Below are positions 1 through 11,338 of a stretch of DNA of 64,000 nt, in pieces. Source of the stretch: Plenodomus lindquistii (Eukaryota > Ascomycota > Dothideomycetes > Pleosporales > Leptosphaeriaceae); assembly GCA_025504975.1 (NCBI GenBank), contig JANUWI010000016.1, forward strand, positions 310,001 through 374,000. The letters run 5' to 3'. The notes under the pieces were generated by a model. It saw only the letters and a program-made list of their open reading frames with translations. It had not been told where the DNA came from and searched no databases. Each line of letters begins with the position of its first letter. Position 1 is the first letter of the stretch. Made by a program: the position numbers and the translations under genes.

Positions 1-418
1 CCACTTGCTGCCTCTTGCTACTTCTTTCCTCGCCTTCTCGTTACTCTTCTTCTTCTCGTTTGCATCACCGTCTGCGCTCGTTTCTGAAATACCGGTACTC
101 AACACCCTCACCAACTCCCCCACCGTCCCCGCGAACTCCCTCGTCCGTCGAAACAACTCGCGATACACATACGGTACCCCATGCAACCCTTCCTGCTGAC
201 ACATCAACTCAAAGCCCGCGATCGAATTCGCCAGCCACAATCGAAACTCGGTTCTGTAGTCGGATGAGTGGAGCCATGTTACTTGCGCCCAGATGTCCGC
301 GTCGCAGGGGCCGTGGGGGATAGTGTTGTGCAAGAAGCTTAGGCTCATGTGGTATTCCCCGGGGTAAGGTAAAAGGTGCGCGTTTAGGTAGTGGGAGTAG
401 TAGTACATTTGCTCCATG
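1..418 (-). CDS. Partial hypothetical protein, cut by the left edge
   Basis: Reading leftwards from an ATG at 418, the frame stays open to base 1 (139 codons) and continues beyond the window. The product begins MEQMYYYSHYLNAHLLPYPG and is rich in Tyr, Trp, Leu and Glu in a way typical of folded protein, ending in a Lys/Glu-rich stretch near the edge. The bases before the ATG (CACACTCATGG) make a fair fungal start context. A helical stretch after about residue 70 faintly recalls the segment downstream of BTB domains in fungal BTB proteins, but this is weak and I do not assign a family. An upstream exon is possible. No function is claimed. Confidence 0.55.
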
Positions 419-1704
419 AGTGTGACGGTATGTGAGGGGATATTTGGTGGTGGTGGGGAAAAGATTGATGTTTAGGTGGATGGGAGACGAGGTGCGTTAA
501 TCGTGCTTACGTCAGCACATTTGAGAGTGAATCGGCTGCCTGTTTCGCATATACGAGGGAGCATTTTAGGGAGTAATTCGTACAATAAAACTGGCCTTAA
601 AAAAGGTTACTAGTAAGCTTGTAATAGGACAGCAATAAATCATGTCTACACCTGGGTAATTACCTACCGATGAAGCTAACGCGGCTGGTAAAGCTGCCTC
701 GTCATTTCCAACTTCCAAGGTTTGTCTTCAAACTTCTACGCTCAATAATTTAAATGCAGGAAGGTGTAATAGAAGCCGGTCGTTTAAATATAGTAGAGGT
801 TAAATTTAGCTTTACAGCAGTGTAATCAACAACGTTTAGAAAGGTACAGGAAAAGAGCCAAGTTCGTAGACCGTTTCGTGCATCAAATTGAGTAAAAGAG
901 AGAATAAAGTTCTTACTCGTTCAAGTAACCAGTAGGCAGAGCATTCTGGCACGACGCTAATGCATGTACTCAATTACTTGAACGGATAGAAAATCGTAAA
1001 GTGTGTGCGAATAATAACCCAGGATTAGGAAGCTACCATATCTCCCCTCAGCATCACTCAGAAACATGAAGTGGCAAGAAAGACTTCTCGCACTTGCTGC
1101 ACCAATCCAAAATAGGATTCAAAGGAATAAAAAGCCTACTCTACTTTGATCTCTGATCCTGCGTGCGCTCTCCGCGGCCTCGCTTAATACCCCGCAAATG
1201 TAAAGTCTTGATGTCACGCCTGCCAACCCACGTTCTTGGAAATGCAATCACCCCTTCATCTGATGTCAGGCACGCTGTACCCCAGACTCCAATAGTGCCC
1301 TTTCTGACCTATCATCGACATTCTAAGAGCTCGCTAATCTTATTACCACGAGTGATGGCACGGCATGTGAAGCTAGCGCCACGTTATAGCCACGCTTAAG
1401 TAGTACGCGTCAGACAATAATGCGCGATTAGTTCGGGTGTGAAGCCGTCACCTATAGCAAGATTCCAATAGCACAGGTGGCGTTGACAACTGATTGTTGT
1501 TGGTGGAGGACTCGATGAGTAGATGTTGATGTCACAGGAACAATGACAAGATGGCTTCGCTTTGGGCGTACCTGAGCCGTGCCGATGTTGCAAGGAAGCG
1601 TAGTGCTGCCAGAACAGTAGGTACATAGGACACACAGAAACCACTTGGACTTGACATCTCCAAGTCTCGTACCGAATCCACAAGACTACCGCACAATTCT
1701 TACC
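419..1704. other. Intergenic, AT-rich, no gene seen
   Basis: No open frame here looks coding. From about 540 to 1140 the DNA is AT-rich with many stops in all frames and short inverted repeats, including an 11-base pair of arms at 918-928 and 974-984. The last few hundred bases serve as the upstream region of the superoxide dismutase gene. Confidence 0.5.
918..984. repeat. Short inverted repeat in AT-rich DNA
   Basis: CGTTCAAGTAA at 918-928 is matched by its exact reverse complement TTACTTGAACG at 974-984, giving an 11-bp stem with a 45-base loop. It could be a remnant of a small inverted-repeat element or chance in AT-rich sequence. Confidence 0.3.
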
Positions 1705-2571
1705 ATGATGCACAAAGCTCTTCTCTCACTTGCCATGGGGGCCATGGCCTACGCACAGGAGCAAGTCACAGAAGCTCCTCCGCCATCTCCTGTGGTCCTC
1801 TCCACGGTGAAATCTGGAGTCGTCCCCGCACCTCCCACAGGTGTCCCGTTCGCCTTCGATACGCTCCAGGGCGCGATCATTTCTCCTCTACCGGCTGCGC
1901 CAGGCTATGCGCCCAATGCCACTGGTGGTCTCCTTGGTACTGCCACTGCTCAGACGAATCAGCCTTCCGCCACTTATGTCGCGACTCTTCCAGACAGCAT
2001 GTTCAACCCACTCGTCGGTACTGTTGTCCAGGGATCTCTTCAAGCGGTCGGTGGACCAGGAGGCGTTACTTTCACTGTGAACCTTACTGGCCTTCCTGAT
2101 CAAGCGCGATACGGGCCATTCAACTGGCACATCCATGCGATGCCGGTTCCAGATGATGGTAACTGTACTGCGACCATGGCGCATTTCGACCCCACCAACC
2201 GCGGCGAGTTGTACATGTGTCTGGCATCCCGGCCAGAAACGTGTCAAATAGGCGATATAGCTTCGAAGCACGGCGGGAAGATTATGACGCCTGGAAGCTT
2301 CTCGAGGACGTTTGTGGATCCATACTTGAGTGTCGAAGAGGGTAGCCCGGGTTTCTTTGGTGGCTTGAGCTTTGTCCTACACAGTGGCAATACCACTAGG
2401 CTTACTTGTGCCAACTTTGAGCTTGCATCGGCAGCTGGTAATGCGAGTGGTACATCCGCGTTACCGAGCCCAACCAGCTCGACGCTGCCTGAATTTACAG
2501 GCGCAGCTGGTAGAGCAGGAGCAGCAATTGGCGCTCTCGCTGTAGGCATCTTCGCTTTCCTTCTGGTATAG
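1705..2571 (+). CDS. GPI-type cell-surface Cu-only superoxide dismutase
   Basis: Single exon, 288 residues. It begins with two adjacent ATGs; the frame is open a little further upstream but without an ATG. A signal peptide (MMHKALLSLAMGAMAYA) is followed by a linker and a SOD_Cu/Zn-like domain (about residues 95-240). Copper-ligand histidines are visible as HIH (142, 144), AHFDP (160) and VLHSGNTTR (226), and C154/C235 could form the usual disulfide. The zinc-site His/Asp cluster of cytosolic SOD1 is not evident, as in Candida Sod5-type Cu-only enzymes. A Ser/Thr-rich stretch and a C-terminal hydrophobic tail (GAAIGALAVGIFAFLLV) with small residues before it predict a GPI anchor. Expected role: detoxifying extracellular superoxide at the wall, for example during host contact. 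Family call is strong; anchor is inferred. Confidence 0.88.
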   Translation: MMHKALLSLAMGAMAYAQEQVTEAPPPSPVVLSTVKSGVVPAPPTGVPFAFDTLQGAIISPLPAAPGYAPNATGGLLGTATAQTNQPSATYVATLPDSMFNPLVGTVVQGSLQAVGGPGGVTFTVNLTGLPDQARYGPFNWHIHAMPVPDDGNCTATMAHFDPTNRGELYMCLASRPETCQIGDIASKHGGKIMTPGSFSRTFVDPYLSVEEGSPGFFGGLSFVLHSGNTTRLTCANFELASAAGNASGTSALPSPTSSTLPEFTGAAGRAGAAIGALAVGIFAFLLV

Positions 2572-2604
2572 TGTTTCAATATTCTTAAGATATGAAGAAT
2601 ACAA

Positions 2605-3789
2605 TCACACCAAATCATCCCCCGCATGACCCCCACCTCTTTGAGCCCTGTCCAATGACCAGGCTTGGTGAATAAAGCTTCTACACTCAAACCCACACTC
2701 GGTTCCTGCGCAGACCCACCATCTTGGTCCTACCCCAAGTCTTGTATCGCACCCAGGTCGTGTACACGTTGTCCAGACCTGATCATGCTTATCTCTCCCT
2801 TTGATGAGATTTGTCTCGGCGCGACGATCCATGGCTTGGAACAGATCTCGTTCGCTCTGGCTATTGCAGGATCTACAAAGAGCTTTTGGCACCTTTGGAA
2901 GCTTCATTTGTGCATCGTTGTAGTATGGTCTACCATTTAACGTGCGCATGATGAAACCTGGCTTGGCTGTAACTGGACCACATCGACAGCGAGCATGTGT
3001 GAGGCGCTGACTCGGCACCGGTCGCTTTTTTAGAACGTAGCTGTGATAGCAACGTGTGCAGTATGGCGTGCAGTTTTGGATGTGGAACAGTGGACGAGTT
3101 TGAGGGACTGCTCGTTCGTGTTGACATTCCTACATACAACGTCAATACAGGAGTGTGAAAACCCTGTCAATGTAAGAAGCTGCACTGACCGTGCAAAGCT
3201 GCTTGGAGCACACCCAGCACTTGCTTGTTGTACCCTCCTCGTCACGAGCCTGACATGTATATTTTCTGAAGACGCCCAAGCGATGGAGTACGTCTTGCTG
3301 CGGTATGACTGCTTCACGCATACTTTTGGAGACACAGGCTAGACTCTCAATATCACCGTAATGCAGATGCTTTGTGACGAGCATCAAGACATCGTAGATA
3401 CTCAGGAACTCAGATAGAGGACTGGGACTCTTCTGCCCAAGACCGCTTCCACCTCTTACTTTGGCTATCTCTCTGGGGTCCCGCACTTGTTTCACAGCCA
3501 TCATTTTCATCTCAATGTTCTGCTCGACCGCTAGGCCGATCTTGGCCACATGTCGTCGACATTGTCGGACTGGGGTTGTGAGTGCCCTGGGTAAACATCG
3601 GAAGATACACTCTGGTATGAAGTAGAGGAACATAATGATAATCCACACCAGCATTCGTGGAAGAACAATGACACACACGCTTATGGTGAAGACAGTATGT
3701 TTGAAGATAGCGGAAGAGAACTTGGCCATGGTGTCGAGCGACCAAAAGCTCCTGATAGAGACGAGGTCGAGCAGTGCGCGGAAGTTCAT
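2605..3789 (-). CDS. Membrane-associated F-box protein with Cys-rich C-terminus
   Basis: Two exons: 3789-3190 and 3129-2605 (374 residues from the ATG at 3789); the 60-nt intron joins ...CSKQLCT to ECQHERA... and keeps the frame. A strongly hydrophobic stretch (about residues 27-65, containing MLVWIIIMFLYFIPECIF) predicts one membrane helix or a hairpin. An F-box-like segment follows (PLSEFLSIYDVLMLVTKHL.. LACVSKSMREAV), which in known proteins binds Skp1. The C-terminal half has repeated CxxC pairs (CWVC, CTEC, CTRC, CRSC, CTRPGC) that likely bind zinc. Membrane helix plus F-box plus zinc module suggests a membrane-tethered SCF-type adaptor. The start is uncertain: a canonical but only 30-nt intron (3860-3889) would add an upstream exon from an ATG at 4080 in frame, giving 461 residues. 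Confidence 0.75.
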
Positions 3790-3865
3790 GGTGAGGCAGG
3801 CTGCGATGTCGAAGCGGCGTGACGTGCACGACCGCCACAGGGGCGGCGTCGGCGTCAATCTGTAG

Positions 3866-4676
3866 TTGGCAGACCGTGGCTGAGCTTACGGATTGACAAG
3901 ATTGATCCCTGTGAAGCGGGAGGAAGCGATATCAAGCGATGGCGATAGGACTTTGGCCTTAGACGAGTGCAGCATCGCATGCCGTCGCTGTGCGAGGGGT
4001 ATCAGCTGCGGCGGAAGCCTCGCCGAGCTCCGGTGAACACTAGTGGACGTCTGTGATTCGCAGCCTGTTCGCTTTCCCATGCTTCTTTCTGTACTCTACT
4101 CGTCCTACAGTTAGCTCGGTAGCTGTCTGCCTGGTGCCGTGATTACAGCCCTCTGTTGCAGGCTTGGTACAGTGTAGCAGTCTAGCCACCACCATCTCTT
4201 GATCAGGTCGCCTGAAAAAGGACGTGCAGGTGATGGTCTAGACAATTGTTGCCATTGCGACAAGATTGCGTTCACTCCAACCAAGTTATCCGTCGAGAAA
4301 ATCCATTCAACAGGGCGACGGTGGCCAGCTGAAATCGTTGTCGACTACAGATGGCTGCTTGTTCCTGGCTAAGCTCGTGGTGCACGGCGCGGAACGACAT
4401 CAGTGGGGCGCCATCTCCGTGGTAACCGGGTGTTTATCGATGCCAACACACCTACCCAATCGCCCGATTCTACAAGCCACAACGACCAATCTCGCGGCCC
4501 ACACTGGCGCAAAATACAAGCTTCTCCGCAATTTGTAACTTTTAGCCGCTGACTGACGTCTCTCGCTCCGACTATCTATCTCCACCACATCCGCAACAAT
4601 TGCTACCCAAACACGCCGCTGCCAGCCATAATCATCCGAAACCGCTTTGCGACAACACTGCGATTCATTGTGCAAC
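3866..4676. other. Intergenic region, possible first exon of the F-box gene
   Basis: Holds the head-to-head promoters of the F-box gene and cdc14. On the minus strand 4080-3890 is open from an ATG (MGKRTGCESQTS...) and may be the first exon of the F-box gene. Otherwise nothing coding is seen. Confidence 0.4.
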
Positions 4677-5648
4677 ATGGAGGCGCTTCTCTCCCTCGCC
4701 TTTGACAACATTGCATCAAAGGACGCGCAGAAGATCCGCAAGGGCTTGCGGCAAATAGAGGGCATGCTGGCGCAAATATGTTTATCTGGACAAAAGACAA
4801 AGCCATCTACGCCAGGCCACCGACGGAACGCTTCGGCAATCAACCTCGGCGAACAGCAACAATCAACACCCAAAAAGCTTGGCCATCTGGCCCAAGACCC
4901 GGCATTCAGAGAGTTCTTTCGGCTGCAGGAGGGCTTCGAATGGAACGGTGAGTTTGCAGTGAAACCCAATTGTAGCATCTTGCGCTAACCTAACAATAGT
5001 CGCCACAAGAGTTGCTGATTGCCTTGAACGATTGTTGGGTATGGGAAGTAGCAAAGGTACTGACCACGGCCCGATATGTCATCTGTAGACTAACAGGGAA
5101 TGCTAGACGGCACAAACGACATTCTTATACTCTCGTCGTTATCGAATCTCCAAGGGCTCCTGCTTCTCCACCCACCCTCTCGAATAATCTTCGGTCGAGA
5201 AGTCTACATGAACATCCTCCTCGACCTACTCGATCCATACAATTGCCCCGCCATACAATCACAAGCCCTCCTCGTCCTCGTCACAGCGCTCCTAGCAACA
5301 CCACAAAATACACGAACATTCGAACACATGGACGGTTTGCTCACAGTCACGAGTCTATTCAAGGACGAAGACACTACACAAAATGTCAAAGTCAAGCTAC
5401 TCGAGTTCTTGTACTTTTACCTGATGCCTGAGAGTCCAACGTTTAGCCCACCACGAAGTCCAAGCAAAGTCAGTAATGCGTTCGAGCGCCGAGGTAGCAC
5501 AGCGACCAGCGACGACGGTAGTGGAGCAAGAAAGAATACCCGGTCACAAGAAGACAAGCAGCACATGCTCGGCAAATACCTGAGCAACGTAGATGCGCTT
5601 GTTGAGGATCTGCAAGAAAGTGCGCCGTTCAACAGTGTGGCTTGCTGA
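4677..5648 (+). CDS. cdc14: Cell division control protein Cdc14 (septation initiation network)
   Basis: Three exons: 4677-4947, 5000-5056, 5107-5648, giving 289 residues with the frame intact. The start MEALLSLAFDNIAS, the segment VADCLERLLG, and LQGLLLLHPPSR followed by a helical repeat body fit the Pfam CDC14 family. This is the SIN/MEN scaffold that partners the Sid1 kinase in fission yeast, not the Cdc14 phosphatase. Expected role: septum formation and cytokinesis at the spindle pole body. The C-terminal part (PTFSPPRSPSK.., RRGSTATSDDGS) is Ser/Pro-rich and likely phosphorylated. The third exon must begin at 5107, after TGCTAG; the nearer AG at 5097-5098 would shift the frame. Confidence 0.85.
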
Positions 5649-7236
5649 GATGCTTGCGGGCAGCACGTTCTATTCGAGACTGCTTTTTTAACTGTGGACA
5701 GGCACAGGTTTGCTGGCTTCCCGTTGTTTGTTCAAACTCTACTTTGACTTGTTTAGACCCAATTGGGCTATTTTTCCTTATTTTGGTTAAATTGTTCAAG
5801 CGAGGCGTTTGGGGGCATTGTGAGCGAATGCGTTTGTACATGGAGCATGCTTTGTCAGCTCCACCAAGACTGTTGATTTCGGCGCAAGCCACAAGCGATG
5901 CGTTGCATGTAATGCGAGCATTTTACGGACGATCGCTCTAGTCGTGGCGCCGTACCAAGTCGCGATAGGTTTGAAGAGGACACGATCGTTGGGATGTAAT
6001 CAGGAAGCGAATCAGGTAATGAAGACCAAGTATGACTTGCAGATTGAGTCTTGTGACCGTACTTACTTGTTGTAGTGGTGCTCGAATGTACAGGGATCAG
6101 CCTAGCCTTTATATCAACGCTGTGCTGGCGCAATCCAAAACCTGTAGTTATCTCTGTGAACCAATCTTCCTTCCCGAACATGTATACTGAAATGCACTGG
6201 ACCTATCATATGGCTGACGATGTCGAGTCAAGTCACTGCGCGCGGTGACATGGGGTCGAGCTGCGCGCTCAGCTGTTGGAGAGGGCTCACGCACTGTGAC
6301 TTTCACTCAGAGCCTGACGAGCCTGGACCACAAGGCCGTATCGGAACTTGCGATACGCGACTTTCCGATTAGGAGCAGGCCAAAATCGTGATGCACCACC
6401 AAAAGATGCTCTATGTACTCCGCCTAGTGACGAAAGCGGTCTAGTTCCGGTAGCTGGCGGAGGCTAAGCCTGGTTATCATTCTCTTGTGCCCTGTGCTTT
6501 CCTACATTGCCCTCAGGCCTCAGCCGACATGCGACAGCGAGCGCACACAGTTGCCCATTCATATGTATCTAGAGCGATGGGGTTATCTACAGGGTAAAGC
6601 TGTGTGGCAGCCTTTCACTTATCGTCGGATGAAAGCCGCTGCATGCACGTTCACCGCGTACTTCACACGCAGTCATGATTAAGTTTACAGTCATGACGCA
6701 GAGACTTGGCGAATAACAAATCCGCACGCGATCATGTCCGCCAGCGGAAAGCCGGCTTCTCGTTGACCCAGCGAACCGTGTCGCACGAAAATGCTTCGTC
6801 CGTTAGATGCACGCGGACCTGCCAGCCCATGCATGTTTGTTAGAAAGCCGTCCAGGTTCCGTTTCATGGGTGCCGTGCGGTCCGCTGACTTATCTACCAA
6901 GCTTTGTATCCTTTTAATTAGTCTAAGTAGTCTCCTGCTCTTTTCAAGAGCCGTTGGGTCCTTCTCACTTTGCAACCTTACCCTCGCCCCTCTTGCTGTT
7001 GTGACACCCAGTCGGCGCCTGCTGCTTTCCCTCCCTTGCCTCGCAAGATAAACACGCGCGCGACGTGCTCTCAAGATTTCCTGCCATACGGATACCCCGG
7101 AACATACCCTAGTCGCGGATCTCAGTCACAAACATCTATAACCTTGCCTCTGCGCACTGCGTGTTTGCTCAAACCTTATTACGTCAAGCTACAACAACCT
7201 CTCCGAGCGCCCGTTCGCACCTTTCCAACCGTCAAG
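5649..7236. other. Intergenic, no gene recognised
   Basis: About 1.6 kb. A 108-codon minus-strand frame near 5855-6181 and short plus frames around 6485-7050 lack family features, and I do not call them. The last 200 bases are CT-rich, as is common just upstream of fungal start codons, and precede the PAP2 gene. Confidence 0.45.
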
Positions 7237-8646
7237 ATGGGTGCCGGGGCTTTCATAGAACCGCTAGTGGTGGTAACGTTGCTTTTCGGAGGTACATGGG
7301 TCAATCGAAACACAGAATACCGACTTTTCAATCGGAGAAGAGTATATCGCCGTAGTTCCCCACGATCGGCGTCGCCCGAGTCCACATCCTCTTTCGACTC
7401 GGGGCGCTCAAGTCCAACATCCAGCGTGTCACTCCTTGCAAATGTCGACGACGAACCTAAATGGCGGAAACGCGAATTGCTGATCTTGGGTGTGAGAAAG
7501 GAGGTCATGAGCCCAAACACCAAGAGATTCGAAGACTACTTCCTTAGTAGACTTTTAAGAAAGTTTCCATTCTTGGTGGAAGCTTGGTACTGGGCACTAA
7601 TATACTGGGTAAGTCAAACCTACACTACCGCAGGGCACGCATGGTGTGCCCTACTTTTTAACTTTGCTAATTGACTGGCGTAGGTGTATCAGCTAGGTCG
7701 CGCATTCACTGCAGTGACCATGGTCGAAGGAACAGTCAATGTTGCGCGTCGACATGCCCTCCAGATCATCCACCTGGAGCAAAAGCTCCACATCTTCCTT
7801 GAGCTCGATGTCCAGGCCTGGTTCCTAAAGCATCCCTTTTTGCTGCACTGGACCAACCGTACATACTCTTTCATTCACATCCCAGGCACTATCCTATTCC
7901 TAGTATGGCTGTTCTACTACACCACGACGCGTAATCGGGTTGACCTACCTCTTCACAACAAACCCAAAGGCGAGGCAGATGGTTCACCTGCGGGGCCAAG
8001 ATTGTACGAAGCCCGCAGACGTACGATGGCTGTATGCAACCTGATCGCCTTCATTGTATTCACCCTGTGGCCGTGCATGCCACCTCGTCTTCTCTCCGAC
8101 CCCGATGTTCCAGGAGTCGTCGGCAAAGAAGCGCGTAGCTTTGGCTTCGTCGACACTGTTCATGGAGCCGAGGGTGAAAGCAGTGTCTGGACGCAGAACA
8201 AATTCTGCAACCAGTATGCTGCCATGCCATCGTTGCACTTCGGATACTCGCTTCTCATCGGCCTTACCGTTATGACAATTCCTCTCGCACCGCAACACCG
8301 CCATTCCCGCACGGTACCGCTTACAATGGGTCTCCGCATGCGCATTCCTTCGCCACGCCGTCTTCTCTGTATTTTCCTTGGAGTCGTGTACCCCACAATC
8401 ATCCTCATTGCGATCGTAGCAACAGCAAACCACTTCATTCTGGATGCCGTGGCGGGTGCTACGGTTTGCGGGCTTGCGTGGAACGGAAATCGCATCTTGC
8501 TCAATCTCGTACCGTTGGAGGACTATTTCCTCTGGCTTGTGCGAATCCACAAGCCCGAGAGGAAGAATGTGCATTTCGTAGACGATGAGGACGAAGAGGC
8601 GGCTGGACGCAAAAAGGGATGGGGAAAGGGTGTCGTTGTTGATTAA
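7237..8646 (+). CDS. PAP2-superfamily membrane phosphatase
   Basis: Exons 7237-7608 and 7684-8646 (444 residues). The intron is phase 0 and joins ..WALIYW to VYQLGRAF... The C-terminal half has several membrane helices and the PAP2 signature: NQYAAMPSLHFGYSLL carries the SxxxH element and ATANHFILDAVAG the final HxxxD element, matching the PAP2_3 group that includes inositolphosphotransferase-like fungal proteins. It probably acts on a lipid phosphate or phospholipid headgroup in an internal membrane. The N-terminus has a short hydrophobic stretch, then a Ser/Arg-rich low-complexity region (SSPRSASPESTSSF..), likely cytosolic and phosphorylated. Substrate cannot be told from sequence. Confidence 0.8.
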
Positions 8647-9047
8647 ACGATTCTTTAGTACTATCGGACAAGGCTTTGAGTAATGCGTTTGGGGTTTGTA
8701 CAATGCGGTTCTTGGGACGGCCTGGTCGGTGTAAACGCAAGATACCCTACTATGAATTAATGTAATGAGAATCGTCGGCTATATCGCTATGATGCCGTCA
8801 ATTTGCCAAGAGAAATATTTTGCTCTAAAGCTGCTACTTTAAAGACAGACCTAGGTTATTGTCGGACTTTCCTTCCGTTCAGTTGTGTAGTGTTTATAGC
8901 TAATTGTGACCAATGGATGGCGCAGCGCGAAGACCCTGAAGACCGGCTGCGCAGAGACATCGGCCCGACCTGTCCGGCACTGCATCATACTCGCAGGCCC
9001 GCACAGCATTGCTTTCCACCCTCGACAACACTAAGCTACTTTCATGC
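8647..9047. other. Intergenic, nothing seen
   Basis: Terminator side of the PAP2 gene and promoter side of the Zn2Cys6 gene. No open frame with coding character. Confidence 0.5.
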
Positions 9048-11284
9048 ATGGATCAAAGAAAGGCCAGAGATGCACTCTCTTGCGATAGATGTCGGCTGAA
9101 GAAGCTCAAGGTAAGTCGTCGAGATCCCGTCAATCCGGAGTGGAACTAAGTTACAATGGTCAGTGTTCCAAGGAAACACCGACATGCAACTCGTGCGCCC
9201 ACAGTGGACATCAATGTCACTATAGTGGTAAAGTGACAAGGTCACCGTTGACCAGAGCGTGAGTACTTGAATCGCTCTCAGGACGTCAATCACCTAATTT
9301 GGCACACTGCAGATACCTTACTGGAGTAGAGAAGCGGCTACAAGGGCTTGAAGCCTTAGTTTCTCAACTTCTGCCAGGCGTGGTTATCGATGACTTGTTG
9401 GCCTCGCCTGAGAGAATCAGAAATACTCCATCAATTGGTGCTGCCCCCACTCCAGAACCAAATCATCCCTCAGTAGCGTTGAGTCCACAGGGAAGCTCTA
9501 CCTCTGCAACCAATGAACCGATCATACCAGAAGCCGTCCCCAACAGCGTCGATGGCTTCAATTGGCAAGAAGAAAACGTTACCGTGGATAGCCTGACCGA
9601 TGGGATGGCAGCTCTCTCAGTAGAACCAACAGGGGTCGGATACCTTGGTAAGGCTTGTTTCTGAACCCCTGGCCTCGCTGACTCAGTACCAGGTTCAACA
9701 TCGGGCGTGGTGTTTCTTCGCTGCCTACTGGACTGGGCCGGGTTCCTTCATCAGTCAGGTTCTCAACCGCAGCGGCTCGGACCAGATCCTTCCTTGTCAT
9801 CCAATGGAGTACTTGCGTCATCGCAAATATCTCATGCTGCACTCACCAAACAGATTTCAACGACGTTAATAGACGCTTACTTCCACGACTATCATGTCTG
9901 TTATCCTTTCGTACACGAAGGCACCTTCCGCGCGCAATATCACGAGATCGTACCACGTCCGGCCCAGAAATCTTGGGATATGCTCTATCATGCCATCTTG
10001 GCTCTTGGAGCATGGAGTCTTAACAACGATCACGTTGGGCTGGAGGAATATCTCTATCGTCGAGCTCTTACATTGGGTCAGCACGAATCTGTATTCGAAA
10101 CTGCGAACATGACTTCTATTCAAGCCCTGGTTCTCCTGAGTAACCTCAGCCAGAAACGGAACAGTCCGAACACAGGCTGGAATCTCTTGGGACTTGCGGT
10201 GCGCACAGCACTCAGTCTAGCGCTTCACAGGGAGCTGCCTCATTGGAATATCAGTCTCATCGAACGGGAGGTGAGACGAAGAGTATGGTGGGGTTTGTAC
10301 ATCTTTGACAGCGGGGCATCGACCACATTTGGCAGAGCGATCATGTTGCCTGACCAAGACTCCATGAATGTGCATCCTGTGCTCAACGTCGACGATGAGG
10401 CAAGACATCTTGCAACTACGAACTTGGTCCACAGCTAATGACGCCTAGTCACTCACGCCAAGAACTACTGAGCTTCCCCCAGAGTCTTTGGAGCCTACGA
10501 TCTACTCGGCTCTCAAGACGCAGAGCGATTTCCACATGCAAACTAATCATATCTCGAACCGTCTACTGGCTGAGCCAGGCTTGTCAGCCGAAGCCGCACT
10601 TGCCCTCAATGCCTCAATGGACAGCTGGGTACATACACTTCCAACTTACTTCCACCTTCACAGGATCCCGTCAAATCAAGTACGGTGGTTCATGTTCGCC
10701 CGTGCTAGACTGTGGTGGAGATACTGGAACCTACAGATCATTGTCTTCCGTCACATCTTGTTACGCAGGGCTATATCCGAGAGGGGGCAGATCCCGGACC
10801 AGGATACTCAATCGCATCAGGAGGAATGTAAGCGAATATGCCTTGAAGCGGCGCACTCGACTATTGTTTCGATACATCAATACGCAGCACAAGGCTTGGC
10901 AAGATTAGAGGGCTGGTACGCTACGTAAGTTTGTTTGAAGACTTTCACGCTTTACAATCTAATATTTGTAGGTACTTTCTGTTCCATGCGGCCTTAGTTG
11001 TCACCCTTTGCATCATTAGCTTTCCCCACGCGGAAGAGGTGAAAACGTGGTACGAAGATGTTCGATTGGCTAGGAGCACTTTCCGCGAGCGTCTTATTGA
11101 AGACTCGCTGTCGGCCCGTTGCGTGGCTATTCTGGATCAAGTCGTCTCCAACGATGACATGAACTCTGGTCTCTTCCAAGACCTGGAGCTCGACAAAGAC
11201 GCCTTGAGCACCTTCCCCTGGTCTGTCGAATCCAATGAGCTGTTCAACTCGTTCGACTGGAACCTTGCCAACGACGGCTACTGA
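9048..11284 (+). CDS. Zn2Cys6 transcription factor with fungal-specific TF domain
   Basis: Six exons: 9048-9110, 9164-9258, 9313-9647, 9687-10399, 10449-10924, 10972-11284; total 664 residues, frame exact. The first two exons encode the binuclear cluster (SCDRCRLKKLK then CSKETPTCNSC and HQCHY), split by an intron inside the motif as often seen. A coiled-coil/linker (VEKRLQGLEALVSQLL) follows. The Fungal_trans regulatory domain runs from about DAYFHDYHVCYPFVHEGTF to REVRRRVWWGLYIFD. The fourth intron (10400-10448) must use a GC donor (GAG|GCAAGA) to join NVDDE to SLTPRTTELPPES. Acts in the nucleus; target genes unknown. Neighbours are a P-loop kinase and a sugar transporter, but a regulatory link is only a guess. 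Confidence 0.88.
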
Positions 11285-11338
11285 GGGCCTGTTCGTATGG
11301 ATATGAATTTCTCTAGCGTTTCCATGTATTGTGCCCAA

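Noticed and set aside
1645..1704. N-terminal extension of the superoxide dismutase
   Set aside because: It would start with TTG; the ATG at 1705 begins a signal peptide.
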